This document shows, in pieces, positions 51,165 to 60,882 of a stretch of 64,000 nucleotides of DNA. The stretch is taken from contig CADDZD010000001.1 of assembly GCA_902812385.1 (NCBI GenBank), positions 1 to 64,000 on the forward strand. Reading direction: 5' to 3'. The notes beneath the pieces were generated by a model. It was not told where the DNA came from. It searched no databases and saw nothing but the letters and a program-made list of their open reading frames with translations. Position numbers and translations under genes: made by a program. Source of the DNA: Clostridia bacterium. Its GTDB lineage: Bacteria; Bacillota; DSM-12270; Thermacetogeniales; Thermacetogeniaceae. Position 1 is the first letter of the stretch. Every line of letters starts with the position of its first letter.

Positions 51165-52493
51165 TTAATGAATGAATTGTTTCCTAATAATCTTCTCAAG
51201 GTGTGCCAGGGTGTAGCACTCATACATCTGGCAATGACGCTGAAAGGCTGCCACCGATTGCAGGTCCTTCCACTCGTTATAGGGTAGTGTGTTGAGCCAG
51301 ATGATGTCTTTCACAGATTTTTTCAACTTTAACAGTTCCTGCGCCGCCTGATCAATCTCCAGGGTTTTGGTATCACTGAGGATGATCACCACGGTGTTTG
51401 AGTTGAGCAGCAGGGGATAATGTTCCTGCAATGTTTTGAGTGATTTATTGAAATTCGTCCCCTTTCCCCAGATCTTGCTTTTGCCCATCAGTTCCATCAT
51501 GGTTTCCTCAAAGGGGCGAATTTTCATAAAGTACGGGGTTACATATTCCAGTTCCTCTGCAAATATAAAACTCTCAATATTTTTTACAACGGAGCTTAAC
51601 CCGTAAATAAACTGAATCACAAATGCCGCATAGCGCGCCATCGAGCCGGAAACATCGCAGATGAGCATGATATCCGGTTTCTGAATCCTCTTTTGCTTAT
51701 AATGCAGCTTAAAAATAATCCCTCCATATCTCACGTTGGCCTTGATGCTGCGGCGGAGATCGATTTTGACCATCTTTTTACTCATTCGATAGCGCCGGGA
51801 AATCTTTGTGGCGAGTTTACGCGAAAGCAATTTAAGTACATTAGTAACGTGCGGCAGGTCCCGCTCGCGGATTTTTTTCATGTCTTCATAAAGCAGATTG
51901 CTGTCATCTTCACCCAGTTCCCGGATAATCGACGCCAGGACCTCGTCGTCAACTTTCAAACTGGGGATGTAGTAGTTGTCATCCTCTTCCCCCAGCCGTT
52001 GCTTCCAGTAACGCAGGGTGCCGCGTATCTGGTATTCGAGCATCGGTTTGAACGAGTGATAACGGTCATCGGGTAGTTTGCTTGATTCAAGATATCTTTT
52101 GATTCTTTTTTTCTCATCCTCCGGAAGCCGGGCATAGAAAAGCTTTTCCTCGTCCGTAAGAGAAAGGGTTTCACCCTCATAGACCAGGTCATGATCGGCT
52201 TCTTCAATCAGGCGACGCCCTTCGGCCCTTTTTTCCTCCCATTCCTCACGTTGCTGCTGCTTAACTTCAGGAACGGCAAAAAAGCTTTCAAAGGCTTGAG
52301 TGAAAATAGGCTGTTCGTCGGGATTTTTTATCAAGGTTGCGGCCAGGGCGGCCTTAACGTGTTCCTTATTCAGAAGGTCGACAAGTTCCAACGCTCTCAG
52401 GGCAGTGATTGTTTCCCCGGTGCTTACTTTGATTCCCAGGTGGCGCAGGATGTGAACAAAACGAGCGAAATTATACTCGAAACTGTTCTGCAA
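51165..52493 (-). CDS. von Willebrand factor A (CoxE-like) protein, copy 2
   Basis: A 442-aa protein. The vWA domain has the MIDAS motif LICDVSGSM (about residues 279-287), preceded by a basic KISRRYRMSKKMVKIDLRR stretch like that of copy 1. The middle is rich in acidic residues. It uses a TTG start at 52493, with GGGAG upstream, 17 bp after its MoxR gene. Copies 1 and 2 share layout and the domain-flanking motifs, but their N-terminal parts differ, suggesting different clients. Confidence 0.85.
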   Translation of the reverse strand: MQNSFEYNFARFVHILRHLGIKVSTGETITALRALELVDLLNKEHVKAALAATLIKNPDEQPIFTQAFESFFAVPEVKQQQREEWEEKRAEGRRLIEEADHDLVYEGETLSLTDEEKLFYARLPEDEKKRIKRYLESSKLPDDRYHSFKPMLEYQIRGTLRYWKQRLGEEDDNYYIPSLKVDDEVLASIIRELGEDDSNLLYEDMKKIRERDLPHVTNVLKLLSRKLATKISRRYRMSKKMVKIDLRRSIKANVRYGGIIFKLHYKQKRIQKPDIMLICDVSGSMARYAAFVIQFIYGLSSVVKNIESFIFAEELEYVTPYFMKIRPFEETMMELMGKSKIWGKGTNFNKSLKTLQEHYPLLLNSNTVVIILSDTKTLEIDQAAQELLKLKKSVKDIIWLNTLPYNEWKDLQSVAAFQRHCQMYECYTLAHLEKIIRKQFIH

Positions 52494-52510
52494 CTTATGC
52501 TCCTTCCCTT

Positions 52511-53413
52511 CTATCGTTTCAAGCGGCTGCGCACTATCTCAACCAACTCCGCCGGCCCCACTTCCTTATTGAACATGTCAATGTCATCCTTATCTTTGAG
52601 CAATAGGTTAAGTGCTTGCCTGATATGCTCGGGTTCAAGCCTTTGCGCCCCCATTAAAACCAGGGCGTTGGCAAAGTCAAGGGTTTCTGAGATCGACGGT
52701 TTCTTTTTGAGGTCGATGTGGTGCCTCATATAGTGCATGGCTCCTGCAACTTCTTCTGCTAAGCGAGCTTCCAGTTGGGGAACTTTGGTTTTGATGATTC
52801 TTATTTCTTTCTCAATACTGGGAAAGTCAATATATAAAAAGACACAGCGTCTCTTTAATCCATCAGAAAGTTCCCGTTCACCGTTGTTTGTCAAAACAAC
52901 AATAGGAATGTGCCTGGCATAAATTGTCCCCAATTCGGGAATTGAAACCTGAAAATCGGAGAGTACTTCAAAAAGAAAGGCTTCAAACTCCTCATCAGTC
53001 TTGTCAATCTCATCTATTAAAAGCACATTTTTCCGGGTAGCTTGAATTGCTTTCAGCAAAGGCCTTTCTAACAGGTATGCAGGGGAGAAAAGGTTCTGCT
53101 CGATTAATTCGCTGCTTGTGCTTTCCTTGATGAGTTGTATCTTGATCAGCTGTCGCTGGTAGTTCCATTCATATAAGGCTTTATTTTCATCAAGCCCTTC
53201 GTAGCATTGAAGCCTGATCAGGTCGGTCTTAAAGATGCGGGCAAGCACCTTGGCTATTTCTGTTTTACCGACCCCTGGTGCGCCCGTAATCAGGATCGGC
53301 TTTTCCAAACGCAAGGCGAGGTATACGGGTATAACTATTTCGTCCTCCGCTATATAACCCTCTTCTTCAAAACTTGTTCGGAGTTGTTCTATAGTTAATT
53401 TTTTGAGATCCAT
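52511..53413 (-). CDS. MoxR-family AAA ATPase, copy 2
   Basis: A 300-aa AAA+ ATPase. Walker A is GAPGVGKTEI (about residues 43-52), then RLQCYEGLDENKAL, and Walker B is VLLIDEIDKTDEE (about 129-141). It is a clear paralogue of the protein at 46500. It partners the vWA protein at 51165. The upstream NlpC/P60 gene is 16 bp away on the same strand, so the wall hydrolase may share the transcript. Confidence 0.9.
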   Translation of the reverse strand: MDLKKLTIEQLRTSFEEEGYIAEDEIVIPVYLALRLEKPILITGAPGVGKTEIAKVLARIFKTDLIRLQCYEGLDENKALYEWNYQRQLIKIQLIKESTSSELIEQNLFSPAYLLERPLLKAIQATRKNVLLIDEIDKTDEEFEAFLFEVLSDFQVSIPELGTIYARHIPIVVLTNNGERELSDGLKRRCVFLYIDFPSIEKEIRIIKTKVPQLEARLAEEVAGAMHYMRHHIDLKKKPSISETLDFANALVLMGAQRLEPEHIRQALNLLLKDKDDIDMFNKEVGPAELVEIVRSRLKR

Positions 53414-53429
53414 GCTTCATCCCCCGCGG

Positions 53430-54089
53430 TTAGATGATGCGGCACGTAAAGGTGTAACGCTGCTTGTACCAGGTATCCGAAAGTGATGTTATGGTAATTC
53501 CTTTATTCTGGCTGGCATGAATAAATGCGTTATTTCCCACGTATATTCCTACGTGTTCAATGGATCCATTGCAATGAGTGTCAAAAAAAACGAGATCGCC
53601 GGGCGCCGGATCTGTAACCCTGGTTCCAACGGTGGCCTGTTCACTCGCCGTTCGGGGCATTTTAATTCCGTGCAGTGAAAAGACATACTGGACGAACCCT
53701 GAACAGTCAAATCCCGTTTCAGGTCTTGCTCCTCCGTAACAGTAGCGGACGCCGATAAAACGTCTGGCCGTGTCGATAATGCCTTGAATATCTCCCCGGG
53801 CAGAAATAGAAGATCTAACAGGATTAATCGTCTGCTTTTTAACCGCTTGCGGTTGCGGGGATGCAGCCGGAATTTGCAGGATATCCCCCGGATGAATAAG
53901 GGTACCCTGGATGTGATTGATTTCCTGAAGTTTTTTGACTGAGGTTTTATATTTAACCGCAATTCCCCACAAAGAGTCGCCCTTTTTTACAACATAGCTT
54001 GCAGCTTCAGAAAATTTCGGGAACATTAATCCAAAGGAAAAAAGTGCCCCCAACACGATCGGAAAAATCAGCCTGTCCCGCCTGAACAT
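53430..54089 (-). CDS. Secreted LysM-NlpC/P60 cell-wall peptidase
   Basis: A 219-aa exported protein. A signal peptide (about residues 1-29) is followed by one LysM repeat (YVVKKGDSLWGIA to GDILQIP, about 32-75), a linker rich in Gln/Lys, and an NlpC/P60 domain. The catalytic Cys is in FDCSGFVQY (near 130) and the His in EHVGIYVG (near 179). It cuts peptide bonds in peptidoglycan. In this setting it may serve growth or sporulation. Confidence 0.92.
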   Translation of the reverse strand: MFRRDRLIFPIVLGALFSFGLMFPKFSEAASYVVKKGDSLWGIAVKYKTSVKKLQEINHIQGTLIHPGDILQIPAASPQPQAVKKQTINPVRSSISARGDIQGIIDTARRFIGVRYCYGGARPETGFDCSGFVQYVFSLHGIKMPRTASEQATVGTRVTDPAPGDLVFFDTHCNGSIEHVGIYVGNNAFIHASQNKGITITSLSDTWYKQRYTFTCRII

Positions 54090-54142
54090 ATTACCCTCCC
54101 TGTCCGCACAGTCATGAATAAATATTATTTTCTTGATGGACT

Positions 54143-54991
54143 TTAAGATTCCTGCTTTTTCTGGTGATTTTGCTGGATCCTGCGGTACACCCGCTTGAGG
54201 TGAGCAACTGTTTCATCTGTTACCGTGACAGTGCCAAGAGGGGGGTAGTCCATCCCCGGGCCGTGACAGTCCGTCCCACCTGTCTTGATCAGGCCGTACT
54301 CCTCGCACATCAAGCGGTACTTTTCAAGCATATCGGGCGTGTGCTGCGGGTAGTAAACCTCAATTCCCAGGATTCCCTTTGCTACGAACTCGGGTATCAG
54401 TTCGTCTTTTTTCATAAGTCCCGGGTGGGCAAGCACGGGAATCCCTGCCGCATGTTGGACTATTTCTATGGCACGGAAGGGATCTAACTTGTGGCGCGGA
54501 ACATAGGCGGGTTTACCAAACCGAAGATAATTGTCAAAGGCTTCTCTTACCGAAGAAACATAACCCGCCTCCATCATTGCCTGAGCGATGTGAGGCCTGC
54601 CGATGGTTCCGGAACCGGCAATTTCTTGCAACCTGTCAAAGGATAAAAAGATACCCATGGCGGACAATTTTTTTATCATTGTGTGCGCCCTGTCTTCCCG
54701 GGCTTGACGGAGTTCGTTTAACACATTCTGCAACTGTTTCGATCGAATCTCCAGGTAATAGCCAAGGATATGTATTTCTACATTTCCCCAATCGGTGTTC
54801 AACTCGATTCCCGGGATTACTTCCAGGTCAGTCTTTAAGGCAGCCTGGATTGCGGGTTGCACGCCGTCCACTGTATCATGGTCCGTAAGGCTTATGGCGG
54901 TGAGACCCGTTTCATGGGCCTGCCGTACAATTTGAGCAGGAGTCAGGGTTCCATCGGAAGCTGTACTGTGAATGTGCAGGTCCGCGGACAA
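54143..54991 (-). CDS. PHP-domain phosphoesterase
   Basis: A 282-aa PHP-superfamily metal hydrolase. DLHIHSTASDGTL (about residues 4-16), SLTDHDTVDGV (about 35-45), PGIELN, HPG near 192 and GTDCHG near 240 supply the metal ligands. It resembles YciV/TrpH-type enzymes that hydrolyse 3',5'-nucleoside bisphosphates or 5'-RNA ends. It uses a TTG start at 54991. It stands 26 bp after the dipeptidase gene on the same strand. Confidence 0.88.
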   Translation of the reverse strand: MSADLHIHSTASDGTLTPAQIVRQAHETGLTAISLTDHDTVDGVQPAIQAALKTDLEVIPGIELNTDWGNVEIHILGYYLEIRSKQLQNVLNELRQAREDRAHTMIKKLSAMGIFLSFDRLQEIAGSGTIGRPHIAQAMMEAGYVSSVREAFDNYLRFGKPAYVPRHKLDPFRAIEIVQHAAGIPVLAHPGLMKKDELIPEFVAKGILGIEVYYPQHTPDMLEKYRLMCEEYGLIKTGGTDCHGPGMDYPPLGTVTVTDETVAHLKRVYRRIQQNHQKKQES

Positions 54992-55017
54992 TCAATCCAT
55001 ACCTTCCTTCCGATTTC

Positions 55018-55953
55018 TTATTTTAGTATAGCTTTTAAAAGGCGCAGGCAGTTCTCACTGCAAATTTTACCAATGGAAACATCATCAAATCCATGTTTTT
55101 GAAGGGCTTCAATTATTACTGGATAATGTGCTGCGTCAGGAACCTCGGGAATGGATGCCTTGATTCCGTCAAAATCGGAGCCGAATCCCAGATAATCATC
55201 CCCCACCAGGTTGCAGATGTGATCTATGTGCTTTAGCAAAGAATTTAATCCGGCCCCCGGAGGCCCTAAAAAATCCGGCATAAAGTTGAGTCCGATGATT
55301 CCTCCCTTTTGCGCAATGGCCTTGATCTGCTCATCCGAAAGGTTGCGAGGATGATCCCATACACTGCGGCAATTGGAATGGGAAGCAATGACAGGGCCGT
55401 TGCTCAATTCAAGCACGTCCCAGAATCCCCTTTCGGATATGTGGGAAACATCAATCACCATGCCTAACCTGTTCATCTCTTTTACCACCTCTGTCCCGAA
55501 CCTGGTGAGACCTCCACCTGTCCGGCTTTCTCCAACCCCGTCGGCAAGTTCGTTGCGGTAATTCCACGTCAGGCCGAGGCCTCGTATTCCCAAACGATAG
55601 AAAGTGCGCAAAATCTGAATACTGCCTCCTAAGGCCTCTCCCCCTTCGATCGTCAGAAAAGCTCCTATTTTCCCGGTTGCCAGAGAGCGGTCGATATCTT
55701 CACGGGAAAGAATTGGTTCTATCAGTTTACAATTTTCCTGGTATTCTTCCCAGAAATAATCCAATAATTGCAAGGTAAATAACAGAGCATTAGATGGGTT
55801 TGGGTCAGCACCGAATAAAGCAAAAAATTGAATGAGGACACCGCCTTTTCTGAGTCTGGGAAGGTCCGCGTGTCCCTCATGGCTTTCTATTGCCAGTGAC
55901 CTTTTGTTCCGAAAGGCAACGGAGAGAGTGTCGCAATGCATATCAACAACCAT
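55018..55953 (-). CDS. Membrane dipeptidase (peptidase M19) family protein
   Basis: A 311-aa zinc dipeptidase. The metal-binding DMHCDTL is at the N terminus (about residues 4-10), EGGEAL near 103 holds the bridging Glu, and IDVSHISERG and ASHSNCR supply the His ligands. GSDFDG near 261 is also conserved. M19 enzymes split dipeptides, including those with D-residues. I chose the ATG at 55953 with AGGGGA before it. A terminator from the spoVS unit lies just upstream. Confidence 0.9.
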   Translation of the reverse strand: MVVDMHCDTLSVAFRNKRSLAIESHEGHADLPRLRKGGVLIQFFALFGADPNPSNALLFTLQLLDYFWEEYQENCKLIEPILSREDIDRSLATGKIGAFLTIEGGEALGGSIQILRTFYRLGIRGLGLTWNYRNELADGVGESRTGGGLTRFGTEVVKEMNRLGMVIDVSHISERGFWDVLELSNGPVIASHSNCRSVWDHPRNLSDEQIKAIAQKGGIIGLNFMPDFLGPPGAGLNSLLKHIDHICNLVGDDYLGFGSDFDGIKASIPEVPDAAHYPVIIEALQKHGFDDVSIGKICSENCLRLLKAILK

Positions 55954-55973
55954 CAAAATTCCCCTTTCAATAT

Positions 55974-56006
55974 AAAAACCTGTTTATTTCAAGTGAAATA
56001 AACAGG
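55974..56006 (-). terminator. Terminator of spoVS
   Basis: CCTGTTTATTTCA and TGAAATAAACAGG form a perfect 13-bp stem with a 2-nt centre, followed by TTTTT on the minus strand. Confidence 0.85.
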
Positions 56007-56046
56007 CTGTAGGCATTTTCACGGAATAACCATCCTAATTTTAAAT

Positions 56047-56307
56047 TTACCTGGGCTCCACAATTAACTTGATCGCGGTTCTTTCCTCACCGTCAATAAC
56101 TATATCTGTAAAAGCGGGGATACATATCAAATCGATGCCACTGGGTGCTACGAAACCTCTTGCAATTGCTACAGCCTTCACAGCTTGGTTTAAAGCTCCT
56201 GCCCCAATTGCTTGAAGTTCTGCGCAGCCCTTTTCTCTCAAGACACCAGCGAGAGCACCGGCTACGGAATTAGGGCTAGACTTTGCTGAAACCTTTAAGA
56301 CTTCCAC
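56047..56307 (-). CDS. spoVS: Stage V sporulation protein S
   Basis: An 86-aa Alba-like protein, nearly invariant in spore formers. It has VLKVSAKSSPNSVAGALAG at the N terminus, the GAGALNQAVKAVAIARG stretch and VIDGEERTA near the end. It affects septation and spore coat assembly. The GTG start follows GGGGAGG. It has a candidate promoter at 56377-56405 and its own terminator. Confidence 0.97.
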   Translation of the reverse strand: MEVLKVSAKSSPNSVAGALAGVLREKGCAELQAIGAGALNQAVKAVAIARGFVAPSGIDLICIPAFTDIVIDGEERTAIKLIVEPR

Positions 56308-56376
56308 GAACTCAACCTCCCCTTTTGGTTTCCCTCCGAAGATTTGATTTCAAATTGTGTATATTTTCATAAAATT

Positions 56377-56405
56377 ATCATAACATTGCCATAAATATTA
56401 TGCAA
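56377..56405 (-). promoter_or_regulatory. Candidate spoVS promoter
   Basis: On the minus strand TTGCAT, 17 bp, TATGAT (56377-56382). The -35 match is poor. No clear sigma-H pattern was recognised. Confidence 0.35.
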
Positions 56406-56418
56406 GTTTAATTGTATG

Positions 56419-57198
56419 TCATTTTATAACTTGGACCCGTTCAATCGCCTGCGTTAAGCCGCTTTCCGGTTCAATCTCAAGAAACAGGGCATCAAGTTCA
56501 ACAGGACCGCTTGCTACCTCAAATCGCGTTGGACGATGTGTGAGAAACTTAGTAAGAACCTGTTCCACCTTAACGCCGAGCACAGAATCGCGAGGTCCCG
56601 TCATACCAACATCTGTTATGAAACCTGTACCCTTTGGCAGGATTCTTTCATCGGCGGTTTGGATATGAGTGTGGGTACCGATGACGGCAGAAACCCGGCC
56701 GTCTAAATACCAACCAAAAGCGACCTTTTCAGAGGTGGCCTCGGCATGAAAGTCCACGATAATCACCGAGGTTTTTGTTTTTAGTGAATCGAGAATAGTG
56801 TCTATCACCCGGAAGGGACAATCAAGCGGAGGTAAAAAAACACGTCCGGAAAGGTTAACTATTCCTACTTTGACATTCTGCTTAGTTGTTACAACAACAT
56901 GCCCCTGGCCAGGCGTACCGGGAGGGTAATTTGCCGGTCGGACGATTCTTTTATCAATGTCAATAAAATCGTATACTTCCTTCCGATCCCAGACGTGATT
57001 TCCCATCGTTAACACGTCAATCCCTGCACTATACAGTTCCTGAGCTATTTCTTCAGTAATTCCATTTCCTCCGGCAGCGTTTTCGCCGTTGGCAATGATG
57101 AGATCAGGATCGTATTTCTTCTGCAGTGAAGGGATAAGCTCTTTGACGGCCCGGCGGCCCGGACGGCCTACAATGTCTCCAAGAAATAGAACCCGCAA
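56419..57198 (-). CDS. ymdB: YmdB-type metallophosphoesterase (TIGR00282)
   Basis: A 259-aa calcineurin-like phosphodiesterase. RVLFLGDIVGRPGRRA (start), ANGENAAGGNGIT (about residues 36-48), TMGNHVWDRKE (about 64-74) and GTHTHIQTADE are the metal sites. Bacillus YmdB acts on cAMP-like nucleotides and influences biofilm choice and motility. The TTG at 57198 is 9 nt after AGGAGG. An ATG at 57219 would overlap that site. It follows the unknown gene at 57229. Confidence 0.92.
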   Translation of the reverse strand: MRVLFLGDIVGRPGRRAVKELIPSLQKKYDPDLIIANGENAAGGNGITEEIAQELYSAGIDVLTMGNHVWDRKEVYDFIDIDKRIVRPANYPPGTPGQGHVVVTTKQNVKVGIVNLSGRVFLPPLDCPFRVIDTILDSLKTKTSVIIVDFHAEATSEKVAFGWYLDGRVSAVIGTHTHIQTADERILPKGTGFITDVGMTGPRDSVLGVKVEQVLTKFLTHRPTRFEVASGPVELDALFLEIEPESGLTQAIERVQVIK

Positions 57199-57228
57199 TA
57201 AATTTTGCCTCCTAAACAATATTCAAAC

Positions 57229-57747
57229 CTATTTGTTATAAACCAACACTCTGCCTTCGTCACGCAGAGCCACTAACTTGATATTTGTACTTGTTTTTTT
57301 AGCATTTTCCAGAATGTAATCAATTAATTCTTCCTGTAATGACAAATCATCTATCACAAGATCGTCATCCTTTTCTGTAACAAGGGAAGAGCCAAACTCT
57401 TCTCTCATCAAGGCGATAACCAGGGCGATTTCTTTCTGTGAGATAGTCCAGAGGTCTCTTTTGAATTCAATTATAGAAAGGACATCCAACGGTTGAAATG
57501 AAAAAGAGGAGACCTCAACTTCTTTTTTTTCCAGTTTATAATAGGCCAGAAGAGATTGCTCTATTTTTTTCTTAAAACAAATTAATTTCTTTTTTGCCAC
57601 ATTATCGATATAAAAAGAGAATTTAACGACGTTGGCCCTTGGTTCGAGGTTTATTGCCGCGATTTCCGGATAGCATAGAAGCAGTGATGAGAGCAGGTTT
57701 GCGATGTGAGGAAAGTTGCTGGCTTTATTCTTGTTTATTACCGACAT
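57229..57747 (-). CDS. Conserved-position hypothetical protein between rny and ymdB
   Basis: A 172-aa protein of unknown family. It is rich in Lys, Glu, Leu and Ile, with no membrane segment or signal. The N-terminal half (NLLSSLLLCYPEIAAINLE) could be alpha/beta. The C-terminal half contains an acidic EKDDDLVIDDLSLQEELIDY helix. It is expressed just before ymdB, probably as one unit after the rny terminator. A role linked to RNA turnover is possible from context only. Confidence 0.75.
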   Translation of the reverse strand: MSVINKNKASNFPHIANLLSSLLLCYPEIAAINLEPRANVVKFSFYIDNVAKKKLICFKKKIEQSLLAYYKLEKKEVEVSSFSFQPLDVLSIIEFKRDLWTISQKEIALVIALMREEFGSSLVTEKDDDLVIDDLSLQEELIDYILENAKKTSTNIKLVALRDEGRVLVYNK

Positions 57748-57847
57748 AACTATCCCTTCCCCTATTATTTAAAACTTTTCAATCTTACCTTAATTTCGTC
57801 AGTGCTTGGCAAAGTCCTGCTCTCTGAAATTTCCTTTTCCTAGCACG

Positions 57848-57877
57848 AAAAAAAACAACCCGCAGGAAAGGGTTGTT
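57848..57877 (-). terminator. Terminator of rny
   Basis: AACAACCC (57854-57861) and GGGTTGTT (57870-57877) form the stem, followed by a run of T on the minus strand. Confidence 0.85.
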
Positions 57878-57970
57878 TATTATCAAGGTTTATAATTTTC
57901 AAAGGTACTGAAAGCTGTGAATTTCTCCCTTTTATATAATTTTGTTAACAACCCATGCGGGTTTTAATCA

Positions 57971-59530
57971 TTATTTCGCATAATCAACATTTCTGGTTTC
58001 CCTGATTACGACTACTTTAATCTGTCCGGGATACTCCAATTCTTCCTCTATTTTTTTAACAATATCATGTGCCAGCTGCGCGGCTTGCAGGTCGTCCACA
58101 AACTCAGGCTTAACCATTATCCTGATTTCTCTTCCTGCCTGGATGGCGTATGATTTTTCCACCCCTTCGAAAGAGTCCGCTATTTCTTCCAATTTTTTGA
58201 GTCTCCTGAGATATGTCTCAAGGGTCTCCCGCCTTGCTCCCGGCCTTGCGGCAGATATGGCATCCGCTGCCTGGACAAGGACCGCTTCTATGGTTTCCGG
58301 TTCCTGATCTCCGTGGTGAGCGAGGATGCAGTGTATCACCTCAGGATTTTCGCGGTATTTGCGTGCCAGGTCCGCCCCGATTGTTACATGTGGTCCCTCC
58401 ACTTCATGATCTACCGCTTTCCCTATATCATGCAGCAAACCCGCTCTTTTAGCAAGCTGGACGTCTGCCCCGAGTTCTGCCGCCATTGTTCCGGCAAGGA
58501 AAGCGACTTCAAGGGAGTGTTTCAACACATTTTGACCGTAGCTGGTACGAAATTTCAATCTCCCTAACAGCTTGATCAATTCAGGGTGCAAATTGGGAAC
58601 ACCCACTTCAAAAGCTGCCTGTTCCCCCTCTTCCCGAATTTGCTGCTCAATCTCCTTCTGTGATTTCTCAACCATTTCTTCAATACGGGCCGGATGGATT
58701 CTGCCATCTGCAATTAGCTTTTCCAAGGCAATGCGCGCCGTTTCCCGCCGGATCGGATCAAAACCTGAGAGTATAACGGCTTCGGGAGTATCATCTATTA
58801 TCAGATCAACTCCCGTTAGCGTCTCCAGGGTTCTGATGTTTCTTCCCTCTCTGCCGATAATGCGCCCTTTCATTTCATCATTGGGGAGAGGCACAACCGA
58901 GACCGTTGTCTCCGCCACGATATCAGCGGCACACTTTTGGATTGCGGTTGTAACGATCTCGCGTGCCCTTTTTTCAGCTGTTTCACGTGCCTGGGCCTCC
59001 GCTTCTTTAATGATCATTGCTGCTTCGTGTTTGACTTCCTCTCGAACATTATTTAGTAATAACTCTCTTGCTTCTTCTGTAGTTAAACCGGAAATGCGCT
59101 CTAATTCAGCTGTTTGTTTCTCAATCAACTCATTAAGCTGGCCGCGCAATTGCGAAAGTTCTTGATCTTTCTTGAGAAGAGTTTCTTCCCGCTTTTCAAG
59201 GCTTTCCAGTTTGCGATCCAATGTCTCTTCCTTTTGAAGCAGACGCCGTTCGAGACGCTGCATTTCATTACGACGCTCGCGGTTTTCTCGCTCGGCCTCG
59301 CTCCGCATTGCGTGAATTTCTTCTTTTGCTTCAAGAATTGCTTCCCGTTTTTTAGCTTCGGCTTCTTTTTGGGCTTCCTCAAATATGCGCCTGGCTGCCT
59401 CTTCTGCGGAGGCGATTTTTGCTTCCGCCAGGTATTTACGCAAAAGATATCCACCCAACAGACCTAACAGGAGAGCAATTACGGAGAGAACCACGATAAT
59501 TGCAGCAGGTAATGGGTTAATCCTATTCAC
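57971..59530 (-). CDS. rny: Ribonuclease Y
   Basis: A 519-aa membrane-anchored endoribonuclease that starts mRNA decay in Firmicutes. It has one N-terminal membrane segment (about residues 10-29), a long coiled coil to about 190, and a KH domain ([13 protein letters not shown] near 215-227). The HD domain has HSLEVA and [12 protein letters not shown] (HD at about 364-365). It sits between terminators. The YlbF-type cofactor candidate is encoded at 36332. Confidence 0.97.
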   Translation of the reverse strand: MNRINPLPAAIIVVLSVIALLLGLLGGYLLRKYLAEAKIASAEEAARRIFEEAQKEAEAKKREAILEAKEEIHAMRSEAERENRERRNEMQRLERRLLQKEETLDRKLESLEKREETLLKKDQELSQLRGQLNELIEKQTAELERISGLTTEEARELLLNNVREEVKHEAAMIIKEAEAQARETAEKRAREIVTTAIQKCAADIVAETTVSVVPLPNDEMKGRIIGREGRNIRTLETLTGVDLIIDDTPEAVILSGFDPIRRETARIALEKLIADGRIHPARIEEMVEKSQKEIEQQIREEGEQAAFEVGVPNLHPELIKLLGRLKFRTSYGQNVLKHSLEVAFLAGTMAAELGADVQLAKRAGLLHDIGKAVDHEVEGPHVTIGADLARKYRENPEVIHCILAHHGDQEPETIEAVLVQAADAISAARPGARRETLETYLRRLKKLEEIADSFEGVEKSYAIQAGREIRIMVKPEFVDDLQAAQLAHDIVKKIEEELEYPGQIKVVVIRETRNVDYAK

Positions 59531-59555
59531 CTCCCTCTTTTAAGAATTAGACAGG

Positions 59556-59586
59556 CATAAAAAAGAAAACCGAGTAGAAACTCGGT
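59556..59586 (-). terminator. Terminator between recA and rny
   Basis: ACCGAGT and ACTCGGT form a 7-bp stem with a 4-nt loop (59569-59586), followed by TTTTCTTTTTT on the minus strand. It is 170 bp after the recA stop and 26 bp before rny, so it could also act as an rny leader attenuator. Confidence 0.7.
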
Positions 59587-59755
59587 CCATAGAAACCCCA
59601 CCACATCTTACAATATTCTATTATTGAGCAAAATCAATCATTTATATTGATCTATGTAAACTGTGGTAGAAGTTCTATTCATTGTTCCTACTTCTCTAAA
59701 TTTTATTATTCATTGTAAAACATGTCAAGAAACCGCCAAGCATAAATCCACAATA

Positions 59756-60796
59756 CTATTCCTCTTCCTGACCAGCCTCATCCAGAGCACCTGTTTTGGG
59801 AAGGACGGTCTGATTGCCTATCATCGCCCGTATCCTTTGCCTTATTTCCTCTGCTATTTCCGGGTGTTCCTTCAAGAAGTCTTTTGCATTTTCCCGTCCC
59901 TGGCCGAGACGCTCGTCATTGTAGCCGAACCAGGACCCTGCCTTGGCTATTATACCCAACTCAAGCCCCAAATCCAGCAGTTCCCCTTCACGGGAAATTC
60001 CCTGTCCGTACATGATGTCAAATTCAGCTTGCTTGAAGGGAGGGGCGACTTTATTCTTGACTACCTTAACCCTTGTCCGGTTTCCGACGACTTCGGTTCC
60101 CTGTTTGATGACATCCACTTTTTTAACTTCCATTCTGACAGAGGCATAGAATTTCAGTGCCCTTCCACCAGGGGTAACCTCCGGGTTGCCAAACATCACC
60201 CCGACTTTCTCCCTGATCTGGTTGATAAAAACGGCTGTTGTCCGGGATTTACTGATTGCCCCGGTTAACTTTCTCAAGGCTTGTGACATAAGGCGAGCCT
60301 GTAAACCTACGTGTGCATCCCCCATTTCCCCTTCCAGTTCGGCACGAGGCACCAGGGCAGCGACCGAATCTATGACCACCACATCCAGGGCACCACTTCT
60401 GACCAGGGTTTCGGCAATTTCTAAGGCCTGCTCGCCCGTATCGGGCTGGGATACTAAAAGGTTATCGATATCAACCCCCAGTTTCTGGGCATAAACGGGA
60501 TCAAGGGCGTGTTCCGCATCAATAAAAGCGGCAATTCCCCCTGTTTTTTGAGCTTCTGCCGTGATGTGGAGGGCAACAGTGGTCTTTCCGGACGATTCCG
60601 GTCCGAATATCTCAATTACCCTGCCACGGGGGACCCCACCGACGCCAAGTGCAAGATCTAAAGCCAGGCTTCCGGTTGGAATTACTTCAATATTCAGGCG
60701 TGCAGGGGCATCTCCCAAACGCATAATCGAACCCTTGCCAAATGCCTTTTCAATTTGTGACACAGCCAGGTCCAGGGCCTTGGCTTTTTCACTCAT
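59756..60796 (-). CDS. recA: Recombinase RecA
   Basis: A 346-aa recombinase and SOS co-protease. The start [12 protein letters not shown], Walker [10 protein letters not shown] (about residues 65-73), the [14 protein letters not shown] Walker B and the loop-2 region [16 protein letters not shown] are canonical. The ATG at 60796 follows GGAGGGGAG; the ATG at 60835 lies in the promoter. The promoter and SOS box are clear. recX, often next to recA, is absent here. Confidence 0.98.
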   Translation of the reverse strand: MSEKAKALDLAVSQIEKAFGKGSIMRLGDAPARLNIEVIPTGSLALDLALGVGGVPRGRVIEIFGPESSGKTTVALHITAEAQKTGGIAAFIDAEHALDPVYAQKLGVDIDNLLVSQPDTGEQALEIAETLVRSGALDVVVIDSVAALVPRAELEGEMGDAHVGLQARLMSQALRKLTGAISKSRTTAVFINQIREKVGVMFGNPEVTPGGRALKFYASVRMEVKKVDVIKQGTEVVGNRTRVKVVKNKVAPPFKQAEFDIMYGQGISREGELLDLGLELGIIAKAGSWFGYNDERLGQGRENAKDFLKEHPEIAEEIRQRIRAMIGNQTVLPKTGALDEAGQEEE

Positions 60797-60812
60797 ATTT
60801 TGTCTCCCCTCC

Positions 60813-60826
60813 AAAACAAGCGTTCG
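60813..60826. promoter_or_regulatory. LexA operator (SOS box) of recA
   Basis: On the minus strand CGAACGCTTGTTTT matches the Firmicutes SOS box at 12 of 14 positions. It lies just downstream of the -10 box. Confidence 0.78.
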
Positions 60827-60837
60827 GTTTCCCATTA

Positions 60838-60866
60838 ATTATATGTTAGATGGTAAGGCTTGTCAA
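60838..60866 (-). promoter_or_regulatory. recA promoter
   Basis: A consensus-perfect TTGACA (60861-60866), 17 bp, TATAAT (60838-60843) on the minus strand, immediately before the SOS box. Confidence 0.88.
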
Positions 60867-60882
60867 TTAATAAAGACATAGA

